Shown: piece after piece, positions 39,578 through 48,466 of the stretch | How the letters are laid out: the number at the start of each line of letters is the position of its first letter | Numbering within the stretch: the stretch's first letter is position 1 | Assembly (NCBI RefSeq): GCF_015206895.1 | Contig: NZ_JADEXU010000005.1 | Location: 1 to 64,000 of the forward strand | DNA length: 64,000 nt | Direction: 5' to 3' | Origin: Nostoc sp. LEGE 12450 | GTDB lineage: Bacteria; Cyanobacteriota; Cyanobacteriia; Cyanobacteriales; Nostocaceae | Position numbers and translations under genes: made by a program | Notes under the pieces: generated by a model | Seen by the model: only the letters and a program-made list of their open reading frames with translations | Told to the model about the DNA's origin: nothing | Databases searched by the model: none

Positions 39578-41344
39578 ATGTTACTCATGATCAGACGCTT
39601 ACACAGCCGTAAAATTTCTTTAGTGGCTATGCTGGCGCTTGTGATATGCCTTACTCTGGTAAGCGTGCGTTCATTTGGGCAAACAATTATGACATCAGCA
39701 CCCCAACTGCTCACCGATCCATTTTTACAACTACCAACTGAAACCTCAGTGCAAGTAGTTTGGTTTACTGAGTTTGCTGGTGTTAACCACACAGTAACTT
39801 ATGGTGAAAATCTTAAACAAACTGCTAAGGCAAATACTACTAAACTCAGTCGCACTCGTGAAGACCAGCAATCAAGAGTTGGAAACCAAACTAAAGACGG
39901 TGAAGTTTATCAAAAACCAGTTCAGCGCGACATTTGGCGACATGAGGCTGAGGTAGGTGGGTTAACTCCTGGTGTGCGGTTAAACTATCGGGTTACGAGT
40001 GTGCGAGAAGACGGCGAGAGTATTAACAGTGATGTTTTTACCCTTGCAGCTACTCCCAAACCAGATACACCACTAAAAATTTTACTTACCTCAGATCATC
40101 AATTAAAGCCGATGACAGCAGCGAATCTGCAAAAGGTGGTAGAAACAGTTGGACGAGTTGATGGGGTGTGGTTTGCGGGTGATTTGGTTAATATTAGCGA
40201 TCGCGCCTCAGAATGGTTTGATGATAATAGTGGTGGTGCGTTGTTTCCCGGCTTACAAGGTCGTGCTACTTATGAAATGACGCACAACGACATTAAGACA
40301 ATCTACACTGGTGGACAAATAATTCAACACGCACCCATGTTTACTTGCATTGGTAATCATGAGGTGATGGGGCGATTTGCCAGGATGGGAAGTTTAAATG
40401 ATGAATTTGATGATACGATTCCCCGCGTCGTTGCTCAAAAAATTTATCGAGACAAATCTTTAATAGATAATTCTTTTAATACTAATACCTACGAAGAGAT
40501 TTTCTCTTTACCAAAAAGTAAAGAGGGTGGAAAAAGGTATTATGCAGTCAGTTTTGGGGATGTGCGTTTAGTGGTACTGTACGCTACGAATATGTGGCGG
40601 ACTCCCAACTTAGATAGAAAGCGCAGGGGTAGATATCAGGAAGCTGAAAAGGATTTAAATAATCCTGAAAATTGGGGTTATGGACAGCTAATTTATGAGC
40701 CAATTGCTAAAGGGAGCAAGCAGTATAATTGGCTAGAAGCAGAACTCAACAGCCCTGAATTTAAACAAGCAAAATACAAAGTTGTGATGTTCCATCATCC
40801 ACCCCATACTCTGGGTGATAATATTGTCCCTGCTTATACAGAACCTGTTCAAATAATTGAACGAGATAGTAATAATATTAAAGCTGTGCGTTACGAATAC
40901 CCGAAAGATGCAGATTATATTATCCGTGATGTTGTGCCTTTATTAGAAGCGGCTAATGTGCAATTGGTATTCTATGGGCATTCTCATTTGTGGAATCGTT
41001 TTGTTAGTCCCAGTGGAATGCACTTTTTGGAAACATCTAATGTGGGCAATACTTACGGCGCTGCTTGGGGTGACAGAAAGCGAGAAGTGCCAATTGGATA
41101 TCAAGAGGATTATGTTAAGGTTGGCGATCCCAATGGTTTAGAACCGATAGTGCCCACAATTGCCCCTTTGTTGGGTGAAGATGGAAAGGCAATGCCTTAT
41201 ATTTCGAGTAATAATATTACGGTTTTTAGTATTTTTGATACCGGGGCAGGGACAATAAGTAGTTATCGCTTTGACACTCGCAAGCCTGATTCGGAAGTAG
41301 TGAAGTTTGATGAATTTAAGTTGAAATATAGCAATCCTATTTGA
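39578..41344 (+). CDS. secreted purple acid phosphatase-like metallophosphoesterase
   Basis: A 588-residue protein with an N-terminal signal-like segment. A fibronectin-type domain (~38-155) precedes the metallophosphoesterase domain, with SDHQL near 170, GDLVN, GNHEVMG, FHHPPH and YGHSHLWNR as metal-binding blocks in the correct order. It should hydrolyse phosphate esters outside the membrane. Two start codons (39578, 39587) are close. Its 3' end is followed by a palindrome shared with another locus. Confidence 0.9.
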   Translation: MLLMIRRLHSRKISLVAMLALVICLTLVSVRSFGQTIMTSAPQLLTDPFLQLPTETSVQVVWFTEFAGVNHTVTYGENLKQTAKANTTKLSRTREDQQSRVGNQTKDGEVYQKPVQRDIWRHEAEVGGLTPGVRLNYRVTSVREDGESINSDVFTLAATPKPDTPLKILLTSDHQLKPMTAANLQKVVETVGRVDGVWFAGDLVNISDRASEWFDDNSGGALFPGLQGRATYEMTHNDIKTIYTGGQIIQHAPMFTCIGNHEVMGRFARMGSLNDEFDDTIPRVVAQKIYRDKSLIDNSFNTNTYEEIFSLPKSKEGGKRYYAVSFGDVRLVVLYATNMWRTPNLDRKRRGRYQEAEKDLNNPENWGYGQLIYEPIAKGSKQYNWLEAELNSPEFKQAKYKVVMFHHPPHTLGDNIVPAYTEPVQIIERDSNNIKAVRYEYPKDADYIIRDVVPLLEAANVQLVFYGHSHLWNRFVSPSGMHFLETSNVGNTYGAAWGDRKREVPIGYQEDYVKVGDPNGLEPIVPTIAPLLGEDGKAMPYISSNNITVFSIFDTGAGTISSYRFDTRKPDSEVVKFDEFKLKYSNPI

Positions 41345-41365
41345 TTTGTGAAAATCGTTAGCTTC

Positions 41366-41398
41366 AGATCCCCGACTTCTTCAAGAAGTCGGGGATCT
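41366..41398. terminator. palindromic terminator, copy 1
   Basis: Perfect 16-base arms starting AGATCCCCGACTTCTT with one central base, 21 bases after the phosphatase stop. It also faces the end of the leftward hydrolase gene, so it could serve both. The same palindrome, differing only in the central base, is at 48426-48458. Confidence 0.8.
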
Positions 41399-41424
41399 TG
41401 TTATTCGCGAATGATTTAGGATTG

Positions 41425-42357
41425 CTAAAGATTGGCGATCGCATCGGCAACTTGTCCAGAAACAAAGGGCAAAATAGCCTGACTCTTCGCCTGTACTTTA
41501 CCTTCAGTAAATACCACTAAGAGATAAGGGCGCTGTTCTGGTAACTCAATATACGCTGCATCATGGCGAACTTGACTTGTCCAGCCTGCTTTTGACCAAA
41601 TTTGAGCATTTTTAGGAAGTCCACTACCTAAGAAACCTGTTACTTGATTTTCCTCGGTGTCAGTGGGTAAATCGTTGAGAGGACGTTTCAGTAAAGCCAT
41701 CATTGCTTGCGATCGCGCACTTGAAACCGCCACCCCACCTACAATACTATGCAATAACCTAGCGATCGCATTTGTTGTCAACATATTGCGATTTTCTAGT
41801 AACTCTCCCGCAAACGCCCGTTCCCGTCCATAAGGCCCATCACCCCAAGTTTTTTGACAGACGTTAATCGTCTCCATTTCTTCCCAACCCAAAGATTGAT
41901 AATAGCGGTTAACGATATTACGCTGATATTTCCAGGTTTCAAAGGGCCCGGTTGGTAATTCTGGCCCAGATGTAGTACCACTTAAAATATCCACAACCAA
42001 GCTGGTAGCATCGTTACTAGAATCGACAATCATATCCCGCAAGGCGCGTTCCAACTCCTTGGAAGTTTGACTCATGCCTTTTTCTAGCCATTCATTTACC
42101 GCCACCAGGTAAAATAGCTTGACTACACTGGCGGGATAAATCCGTTCAACACCGCGATAAGTAAAACCACGGACTGGATGATCCCAAAAAGCGTTGGGAG
42201 TCAGCGCCCCACCAGTATTTACTCGCACTGGTGGATCGTAAACAACCCAAGTCAGGGCAATTTGATTCCGGGCTAAAGTCGGAAATGCTGCCCAAGTTGC
42301 ATCTAAAATGCCATTACCAATATTTTCGAGTTGTTCGTCTTTATTAAAAAAAATCAT
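41425..42357 (-). CDS. serine beta-lactamase-fold hydrolase
   Basis: A 310-residue protein. Ser77 and Lys80 form the SxxK motif (YPASVVKLFY), SSND near 113-116 stands for the SDN motif, and KAGW near 260 for the KTG box. There is no signal peptide, and the active site resembles class A beta-lactamases and penicillin-binding-like esterases. It could be a resistance enzyme or a peptidoglycan-related hydrolase; its divergent neighbour is a peptidoglycan peptidase. The start lies only nine bases from the start of that gene. Confidence 0.85.
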   Translation of the reverse strand: MIFFNKDEQLENIGNGILDATWAAFPTLARNQIALTWVVYDPPVRVNTGGALTPNAFWDHPVRGFTYRGVERIYPASVVKLFYLVAVNEWLEKGMSQTSKELERALRDMIVDSSNDATSLVVDILSGTTSGPELPTGPFETWKYQRNIVNRYYQSLGWEEMETINVCQKTWGDGPYGRERAFAGELLENRNMLTTNAIARLLHSIVGGVAVSSARSQAMMALLKRPLNDLPTDTEENQVTGFLGSGLPKNAQIWSKAGWTSQVRHDAAYIELPEQRPYLLVVFTEGKVQAKSQAILPFVSGQVADAIANL

Positions 42358-42366
42358 TCTCTAATA

Positions 42367-43071
42367 ATGTCCTTTAATCTAAAATCCGAAGTCCAAAATC
42401 CAAAATTAGGAGAGTATCAGTGTTTAGCTGACCTAAATTTATATGATTCTCCTGAATGTACACGTTTAGCAACTCAATCTGCATCTGGGAGGCATTTGTG
42501 GGTAACATCAAATCGTCAAAATTTAGCGGTCGAGGTGTATTTGTGTGAAGATGACTATCCGGGATGGTTATCTATTTCAGATTTTGATTCATTACAACCT
42601 GCTACTGTACCTTATCAGGCTGCAACATTTTCTGAATCTGAAATTAAGAAACTCCTCGCAGAAGTCATCGCTTTTGCCCAAAAAGCGATGCAACAATCAA
42701 ATTATTACCTTTGGGGTGGTACGGTTGGGCCAAATTATGATTGTTCTGGGTTGATGCAGGCGGCGTTTGCTTCGGTGGGGATTTGGCTACCTAGAGATGC
42801 CTATCAACAGGAAGGATTTACCCAACCAATTACGATTGCAGAACTAGCAGCCGGGGATCTGGTATTTTTTGGAACTAACCAAAAAGCAACCCATGTCGGG
42901 CTTTATTTAGCTGATGGTTATTACATCCATAGTTCTGGTAAAGATCAGGGACGGGATGGAATTGCGATTGATATTCTCTCGGAACAGGGAGATGCTGTTA
43001 GTCTGTCGTATTATCAGCAGCTGCGAGGTGCTGGTAGAGTTTTTAAGAGTTACGAACCACAGAGACGCTGA
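42367..43071 (+). CDS. NlpC/P60 gamma-D-glutamyl-diaminoacid peptidase
   Basis: A 234-residue C40-family peptidase from ATG 42367; the upstream frame overlaps the opposite gene's start. An SH3-like N-terminal region (YQCLADLNLYDSPECTRLATQ) precedes the catalytic domain: Cys in NYDCSGL near 125, His in ATHVGLYL near 176 and His in YYIHSSG near 189. This resembles known Anabaena/Nostoc cysteine peptidases that cut gamma-D-Glu-diaminoacid bonds in peptide fragments of cell wall. There is no signal peptide, which fits recycling in the cytoplasm. The tail PQRR is coded by repeat-like DNA. Confidence 0.9.
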   Translation: MSFNLKSEVQNPKLGEYQCLADLNLYDSPECTRLATQSASGRHLWVTSNRQNLAVEVYLCEDDYPGWLSISDFDSLQPATVPYQAATFSESEIKKLLAEVIAFAQKAMQQSNYYLWGGTVGPNYDCSGLMQAAFASVGIWLPRDAYQQEGFTQPITIAELAAGDLVFFGTNQKATHVGLYLADGYYIHSSGKDQGRDGIAIDILSEQGDAVSLSYYQQLRGAGRVFKSYEPQRR

Positions 43072-43085
43072 GGGCGCTGAGGCTT

Positions 43086-44099
43086 ATGAGGAGTGGGTTG
43101 GTTGATCAAGGGTTGAGTGAGGAGAATGGGACGATTTCGACTATTGTCCCAGATGTTTCGGTGGTGGTGCCGATACATGATGAGGTGGAAAGTTTGCCGC
43201 TTTTATTAGAAGCGATCGCATCTACTTTATCTTCTAGTCAGGTAAATTATGAAATCATCTGTGTGGATGATGGTTCTACAGATGGTTCCGGGGATTTTTT
43301 GAAAAAAGAGGCGCAAAACCGCACTGATTTAAAGGCGGTAATTTTGCGTCGCAATTACGGACAAACTGCGGCGATGGCTGCTGGATTTTATTATGCAGCC
43401 GGGAAAGCGATCGTTACTTTAGATGCCGATCTCCAAAATGATCCGGCTGATATCCCTATGTTATTAGCAAAGCTGGATGAAGGTTACGATTTGGTAAGTG
43501 GTTGGCGGCAAAAACGCCAAGATGGTGCTGTAAATCGGTTACTTCCTTCCAAAATTGCTAACTGGCTAATTCGTCGCACCACTAGCGTGAATATTCATGA
43601 TTATGGCTGTTCGCTGAAAGCTTATCGTGCAGAACTGTTGGCAGATATGAACCTCTACGGTGAACTACACCGATTTTTACCCGCTTTGGCGTACATCGAA
43701 GGAGCTAGAATTACTGAAATACCAGTGCGTCATCACGCCCGTCGTTTTGGTCGCAGTAAGTATGGGATTTGGCGGACATTCCGGGTGTTGATGGATTTGT
43801 TAACTATTCTATTTATGAAAAAGTTCCTCACCCGGCCGATGCACGTTTTTGGGCTGTTGGGCTTGATTTCAATGGTTTCAGGCACAGCGATCGGAATTTA
43901 CTTGACTTTTGTCAAATTAGCTTTAGGTGAGATGATTGGCAATCGCCCCTTGCTAAGTTTAGCTGTTCTCCTGCTAGTAACTGGGGTGCAGTTATTTTGC
44001 TTCGGTCTTTTAGCAGAATTGCTCATGCGTACATACCATGAATCCCAAGGACGGCCTATCTATCGCGTGCGAGAAGTAGTAGCAAAAATTGTTAAGTAA
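43086..44099 (+). CDS. GT2 polyprenyl-phosphate glycosyltransferase (GtrB/DPM-like)
   Basis: A 337-residue membrane enzyme. The GT-A domain contains VDDGSTDGS and the DxD region LDADLQNDPADIP, then GRSKYGIWRTFRVLMDLLT. Two C-terminal transmembrane helices lie at about 252-275 and 288-312. Such enzymes move glucose or a related sugar from a nucleotide donor to undecaprenyl phosphate for later use outside the membrane. It is a separate unit from the sugar locus at 5-28 kb. Confidence 0.9.
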   Translation: MRSGLVDQGLSEENGTISTIVPDVSVVVPIHDEVESLPLLLEAIASTLSSSQVNYEIICVDDGSTDGSGDFLKKEAQNRTDLKAVILRRNYGQTAAMAAGFYYAAGKAIVTLDADLQNDPADIPMLLAKLDEGYDLVSGWRQKRQDGAVNRLLPSKIANWLIRRTTSVNIHDYGCSLKAYRAELLADMNLYGELHRFLPALAYIEGARITEIPVRHHARRFGRSKYGIWRTFRVLMDLLTILFMKKFLTRPMHVFGLLGLISMVSGTAIGIYLTFVKLALGEMIGNRPLLSLAVLLLVTGVQLFCFGLLAELLMRTYHESQGRPIYRVREVVAKIVK

Positions 44100-44111
44100 C
44101 GTAACAATAGT

Positions 44112-44205
44112 AGTCATTGGTCATTGGTCATTGGTCATTGGTAAATAGTTAAGAGTAAATATCGGTTGACTCTAGACGAAGGACGAAGGACGAAGGACAA
44201 ATGAC
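44112..44205 (+). repeat. short tandem repeats GTCATTG and GGACGAA
   Basis: GTCATTG repeats four times near 44113, and GGACGAA several times near 44180. A similar GTCATTG/GTCATTA run lies at 39457-39497. These short tandem repeats are common in Nostoc spacers. Confidence 0.6.
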
Positions 44206-44230
44206 AAAACCTCATTAAATTGCATCTACC

Positions 44231-45484
44231 TTGAAAGCACTTAATACTTTTGACACCGAACTGCGGCGCAACCTGCTGATTTTATTTACGGCAGGTTTAT
44301 TATTCTGGTCGAGTTTGTCTTCGCTCTTACCAACCTTACCGCTTTATATCGATGATGTGGGCGCAAGCAAACAAGAAATTGGGATTGTGATGGGCAGTTT
44401 TGCCATTGGTTTATTGCTATTTCGCCCGATGCTAGGACGGTTAGCCGATGAACGTGGTCGAAAAATTGTCTTGTTGATTGGTACGATAGTAGCTGCGATC
44501 GCACCCTTTGGTTACTTGGCAACTCAATCAATTGGGCTGTTGATCCTGGTGCGGATTTTTCACGGTATTAGCGTTGCTGCTTTTACAACTGGCTACAGTG
44601 CCTTAATCGCAGATTTAGCTCCCGCAGAAACTCGTGGCGAAATCATTGGTTACATGACCCTAGCAACTCCCCTTGGTTTAGCAATTGGCCCTGCCTTGGG
44701 TGGGTATTTAGAAGCTATAAGTGGTTACGGAATATTATTTCTGGTATCTGCGGAATTGGGTTTTTTCGCTCTCTTGGGAATTGTACAAGTCATAAATCCG
44801 CCAGTGCATACACAAGAGCAAACTGAGGCAGAAAATCGCAATTATTGGCAAATTTTGAGCAGTCCACAGGTGAAAGTTCCAACTATAGTTATGTTGCTGG
44901 TTGGTTTGTCTATCGGTGCTGTACATACCTTTGTCTCGTTGTTCCTCAAATCCAGTCAGGTAGACTTCAATGGCGGACTGTTTTTTACAGCTGCGGCAAT
45001 TTCTAGTTTTAGTATCAGGATATTTGCTGGTAAGGCAAGCGATCGCTTTGGTCGTGGTTTATTTATCACCTTTGGTATTTTTTGTTATGTTTTAGCGTTA
45101 ATACTGCTGTGGCAAGCTTACAGCCCGATGGTTTTCTTATTGGCTGCGATCGCTGAAGGTGCTGGTGGTGGTACACTAATCTCGATGATGATCGTGATGA
45201 TGACAGACCGTTCACTGCCAGAAGAACGGGGGCAAATTTTTGCTCTATGCATAGCTGGACTTGACCTAGGAATTGCGATCGCTGCTCCTCTTTTGGGCAT
45301 CATCGCAGAACAAGTCGGCTACCGCGATATGTTTGGCTATGGTGCTGCGATTACTTCTGTTGCACTTGTTATCTTCGTCACCCAGTCGAGCAAAAACCTA
45401 TCCAACTCCCTGCGCTTTGCACTAGGTCTAGCTCCAGATGTTTATGCCTTGAAAAACTTAAAAGTTAGGAGTGAAGAAATTTAA
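44231..45484 (+). CDS. major facilitator superfamily transporter
   Basis: A 417-residue protein with about twelve hydrophobic segments. The loop after helix 2 reads GRLADERGRKIVLLIG, the MFS signature, and AGKASDRFGRGLFITFG is its second-half match. LATPLGLAIGPALGGYL follows motif C style (drug/H+ antiporter-like). Substrate unknown. It starts with TTG and has no clear ribosome-binding site, so the start is less certain. Confidence 0.88.
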   Translation: MKALNTFDTELRRNLLILFTAGLLFWSSLSSLLPTLPLYIDDVGASKQEIGIVMGSFAIGLLLFRPMLGRLADERGRKIVLLIGTIVAAIAPFGYLATQSIGLLILVRIFHGISVAAFTTGYSALIADLAPAETRGEIIGYMTLATPLGLAIGPALGGYLEAISGYGILFLVSAELGFFALLGIVQVINPPVHTQEQTEAENRNYWQILSSPQVKVPTIVMLLVGLSIGAVHTFVSLFLKSSQVDFNGGLFFTAAAISSFSIRIFAGKASDRFGRGLFITFGIFCYVLALILLWQAYSPMVFLLAAIAEGAGGGTLISMMIVMMTDRSLPEERGQIFALCIAGLDLGIAIAAPLLGIIAEQVGYRDMFGYGAAITSVALVIFVTQSSKNLSNSLRFALGLAPDVYALKNLKVRSEEI

Positions 45485-45522
45485 TTCCTCACTCCTAACT
45501 TTTGACTCTTAGCCTGATAAAA

Positions 45523-45596
45523 CGGGCGAGGAGGGATTCGAACCCCCGACACCGTGGTCCGTAGCCACGTGCTCTAGTCCACTGAGCTACACGCCC
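45523..45596 (-). tRNA. trnR: tRNA-Arg(ACG)
   Basis: A 74-base cloverleaf on the minus strand. It starts GGGCGTGTAGCTCAGTGG, the anticodon stem-loop is CGTGG-CTACGGA-CCACG with anticodon ACG, and the T-arm is GGGGGTTCGAATCCC. The acceptor stem pairs with one U-U mismatch; CCA is not encoded. Confidence 0.95.
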
Positions 45597-45629
45597 TCAC
45601 CGACAATCTATATTAACACTTCTAACTAA

Positions 45630-46160
45630 ATGACGCAAGATAATTTTCTATCTAATTTTGCCAGCTTAACTCATCTAGATCAACACGGACAGGCACAGAT
45701 GGTAGATGTGTCTGATAAAGCACCTACCATACGGCAAGCAGTAGCTGCTGCCAATGTGCGAATGTTGCCAACAACCTTCGCTGCTATTCAAGCCGGAAAT
45801 GTCCCAAAAGGTGATGTGTTAGCAACTGCAAGATTGGCTGGGATTATGGCAGCCAAGCAAACAGCCGCTTTAATTCCTCTATGTCATCCGTTGCCTTTGC
45901 AAAAAATAGCGGTCGAAATTATACCCGATCCGCAACTACCTGGTTATCAAATTCAAGCCACAGTCAAAACTAAAGCTGAAACTGGTGTAGAGATGGAAGC
46001 TTTAACTGCTGTTTCTGTGGCTGCGCTGACTTTATACGATATGGCAAAAGCTTTAGAAAAGTCGATTCAAATTGAATCAATTCGTTTAATAAGCAAGAGT
46101 GGCGGGAAATCAGGAGATTATTTCCCGCCAGAACAAGAACCTAGATTATCTCACCTATAG
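45630..46160 (+). CDS. moaC: cyclic pyranopterin monophosphate synthase
   Basis: A 176-residue MoaC. Signature runs are [48 protein letters not shown] and [24 protein letters not shown], with the conserved lysine in the C-terminal KSGGKSG. It turns the MoaA product into cPMP in molybdenum cofactor synthesis. It stands alone; no other mo gene is nearby. Its 3' end overlaps the DUF2795 gene on the other strand by 20 bases. Confidence 0.95.
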   Translation: MTQDNFLSNFASLTHLDQHGQAQMVDVSDKAPTIRQAVAAANVRMLPTTFAAIQAGNVPKGDVLATARLAGIMAAKQTAALIPLCHPLPLQKIAVEIIPDPQLPGYQIQATVKTKAETGVEMEALTAVSVAALTLYDMAKALEKSIQIESIRLISKSGGKSGDYFPPEQEPRLSHL

Positions 46161-46338
46161 TTTTGTTGAGATCGGCTGGGCTATTAAACTCTTCATCATC
46201 TGGCAGTTTCTCTAACAGAGAAATAATCTCCTTATCTGCCCCTTGCTTTTTAGCGTGCTTAATTAAGTCTTTCTTTCCAGCAGGGTAGTCAACACCTTTT
46301 AAGTGTTTTTGCATTTCAACTGGGTTTGCCTTAGCCAT
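46141..46338 (-). CDS. DUF2795 small protein
   Basis: A 65-residue basic and acidic protein ([35 protein letters not shown]...). [16 protein letters not shown] followed by LIxHAxxQGAD matches the DUF2795 family, helical proteins of unknown role. A GAGG-type ribosome site precedes the ATG. It is convergent with and overlaps the end of moaC. Confidence 0.85.
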   Translation of the reverse strand: MAKANPVEMQKHLKGVDYPAGKKDLIKHAKKQGADKEIISLLEKLPDDEEFNSPADLNKTIGEII

Positions 46339-46645
46339 TTTTATCCACCTCTAAAGGTTCTTTCCATATTCACTAGTGGATATATTTGCTCCCTCTATCA
46401 AACAGATGAATCATTTTTAACTGAGATAACTTAAAAGGTCATCCACTAGGTTGATGAATTATGTTTGGGGAATGGGGCATTGGGAAGAGGCAGAGGGGCA
46501 GAGGAGCAGGGAGCAGAGGGGAAAGAGGCAATTTTGTATTCTCTCCCCTGCGCCCTACTTCTTCCGGTTGTCAGGGTCTAATAGCAACCACTGCCACAAA
46601 AACCTTAGAATAAATAGGGTGTATTTAAATCTGTAACAAATATTT

Positions 46646-46903
46646 ATGCCTCCTCGTTGGCCTCGCAAACCCGATCGCAAAGACCCTGATTATCGTAAGA
46701 TCGATGACCGGATGAACTTTGCCACCCATGTAGCGATCGCTGCTACGATTAACTCTGGCTTGTGGTTTTTCCACATTTTGAAAGGCACTACCTGGGAGTG
46801 GCTGCCTTGGGTGACTTTAAGTTGGACAGGAATAGTGTTAGCGCATCTGATTTATATTAGTGCGATCGCTAACTACACCGAAACTCCATCAAAATCCACC
46901 TGA
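46646..46903 (+). CDS. 2TM-domain small membrane protein
   Basis: An 85-residue protein. A charged N-terminus (PRWPRKPDRKDPDYRKIDDRM) is followed by two hydrophobic helices (FATHVAIAATINSGLWFFHIL and WVTLSWTGIVLAHLIYI). The layout matches small 2TM proteins common in cyanobacteria. Function unknown. It contains two HIP1 sites. Confidence 0.8.
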   Translation: MPPRWPRKPDRKDPDYRKIDDRMNFATHVAIAATINSGLWFFHILKGTTWEWLPWVTLSWTGIVLAHLIYISAIANYTETPSKST

Positions 46904-47022
46904 AGATGGATTACTCATGCTAGGGCGATTGTAACCTCTGGTAGTAGGATTAGCCTTTTAATTGAGTGATAATGTAAAAAAGCCTGAGATTTCGCACTTT
47001 TTCTTAATGTAGGGTTATTTTT

Positions 47023-47331
47023 ATGGCTAAGACTAACACCACAGAACTACTGGAAGCCCTAGCAGCTGAAATTGGCGAAAATGTCTACATAGACATTGCC
47101 AAATGGCATCTTTATCTGTCCAATGCCAAACTGCATACTCTTGTTGCCGAACAACTGTATCCTTTAATTACTTCCAACAGCGTAAATGAAGACCAAGTTT
47201 TAAAAGTCTTGGAATCGATTTCAGTAAAAATTGGCGGCGGTAGAAGTGAAATTCCTTTAATCGATTTACTGCCACTACAATGCCAGGTTAATTTAGTTGA
47301 TATTTTGGAAAAATATCAACGTGAGTTCTAA
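47023..47331 (+). CDS. DUF3181 protein
   Basis: A 102-residue soluble protein (MAKTNTTELLEALAAEIGENVYIDIAKWHLYLSNAKLHTLVAEQLYP...). The run ENVYIDIAKWHLYLxxAKLH and later GGGRSEIPLxDLLP are typical of DUF3181, a family restricted to photosynthetic organisms. Function not known. Promoter probably in the 120 bases upstream. Confidence 0.85.
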   Translation: MAKTNTTELLEALAAEIGENVYIDIAKWHLYLSNAKLHTLVAEQLYPLITSNSVNEDQVLKVLESISVKIGGGRSEIPLIDLLPLQCQVNLVDILEKYQREF

Positions 47332-47611
47332 TCATTAAAACCCAGATTATCTTAGGTTGACAATTTTATTAATCAGCATTTCCTAATTCGATTTTAGTTG
47401 CTGAATTAGGTGTATATTTGCTGTCTCTATTTTATAAAAATTAACTCTACAGATACATACAGATAAATCTCGTGTAATTTCTGTGTGGATTTCTGATAAA
47501 AATTTCCTTTATCGATTAAGGGATATCCGCGTTCAAAATCAGTTTAGATTTGAGCGAGTTTATATTGAAACTCGCTTTGAACTTTCATGCAAACTCATTG
47601 AGGCAATTTCT

Positions 47612-47827
47612 ATGCTTTTACAAGTCAAAGATAGTGGCGAATTAGTCAAGATTGTTGAAATTCAGGAATTACTTGACCCGAATAATGATGTTGTTCATGC
47701 AAAAGATCAAGAAGGTCAAGAAGAACAGCAACCTGAAAGTTTTAAAAAAGAAAATCTCGTTTTTCCTTCAGGTGAAGTTTTACCACGCTGTTGGTTAGAT
47801 GCCGACTATAGACACGACAACGGTTAA
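47612..47827 (+). CDS. small conserved cyanobacterial protein
   Basis: A 71-residue acidic protein (MLLQVKDSGELVKIVEIQELLDPN...ENLVFPSGEVLPRCWLDADYR). I chose ATG 47612 because GAGG lies eight bases upstream and the extra residues read from GTG 47483 are AT-rich and unlike it. The ending FPSGExLPRCWxDADYR is a recurrent pattern in cyanobacterial hypothetical proteins. Function unknown. A strong hairpin follows. Confidence 0.7.
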   Translation: MLLQVKDSGELVKIVEIQELLDPNNDVVHAKDQEGQEEQQPESFKKENLVFPSGEVLPRCWLDADYRHDNG

Positions 47828-47834
47828 TTATTAA

Positions 47835-47864
47835 AGTAGGGTAGCACAGCTATCCTACCCTACT
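47835..47864. terminator. bidirectional hairpin terminator
   Basis: Ten-base-pair stem AGTAGGGTAG / CTACCCTACT with a ten-base loop, between two convergent genes (ends at 47827 and 47875). Confidence 0.75.
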
Positions 47865-47874
47865 ATGTGCCAGA

Positions 47875-48345
47875 TTATGAGGCAGCTTTTTCTCCTACTG
47901 TCACCGTTTCATTCTGCTGAAATTTCGGGAAAAATGTCTTAGCAATCCAGTCAGTCAAGATATGAGACAGTAATCCCATAGGGCCAGCAAACAAACATAG
48001 TGCAAGGGAATGAATTGTCCAAATACCTGTTTTTTGCCCTTCCCAATAAATCCAACGGCCGACGAATAAATCCATCACTAAGAAGTGAATCCAACCTGTT
48101 GCAGCAGCCGTTTCATCTGCAAAGAATGTAGCGATATCAGCTAATTGGGGATTCGATAAAGCTTGGGCATTTTCTGGCGTAATGCTGATGATAAACAAAT
48201 ACAAATATGCACCAGCTAATAGCACAAAGGGCAAATATGATGACATTATCTGCCGTGTAACTTTCCAGTTTGGCAATAAAATCATCAACGCCCAAAATGG
48301 CAAAACGAAAAGGTTGGCGACGTTAAATAGTTGAGAGATCGTCAT
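47875..48345 (-). CDS. ABA4-like (DUF4281) membrane protein
   Basis: A 156-residue protein with four hydrophobic helices. MTISQLFNVANLFVLPFWALMILLPNWKVT, GWIHFLVMDLFVGRWIYW and LFAGPMGLLSHIL are the family blocks of ABA4/DUF4281. Plant ABA4 is needed for neoxanthin formation; the cyanobacterial members are presumed to act in carotenoid or quinone-related chemistry in membranes, without proof. It lies beside a CobW-type gene on the same strand. Confidence 0.85.
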   Translation of the reverse strand: MTISQLFNVANLFVLPFWALMILLPNWKVTRQIMSSYLPFVLLAGAYLYLFIISITPENAQALSNPQLADIATFFADETAAATGWIHFLVMDLFVGRWIYWEGQKTGIWTIHSLALCLFAGPMGLLSHILTDWIAKTFFPKFQQNETVTVGEKAAS

Positions 48346-48425
48346 ATTTTTGTAAGATGAAGAGTTTTCAGTTATTATTTGTTTTGAATTAACTAATTAT
48401 TCTTAACTTGTATCTCTCACGATAT

Positions 48426-48458
48426 AGATCCCCGACTTCTTTAAGAAGTCGGGGATCT
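48426..48458. terminator. palindromic terminator, copy 2
   Basis: The same 16-base arms as at 41366-41398 with T instead of C in the centre, eight bases after the CobW-type stop. Probable terminator of that gene; being identical to copy 1 it may be a mobile palindrome. Confidence 0.8.
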
Positions 48459-48466
48459 GACTATAC

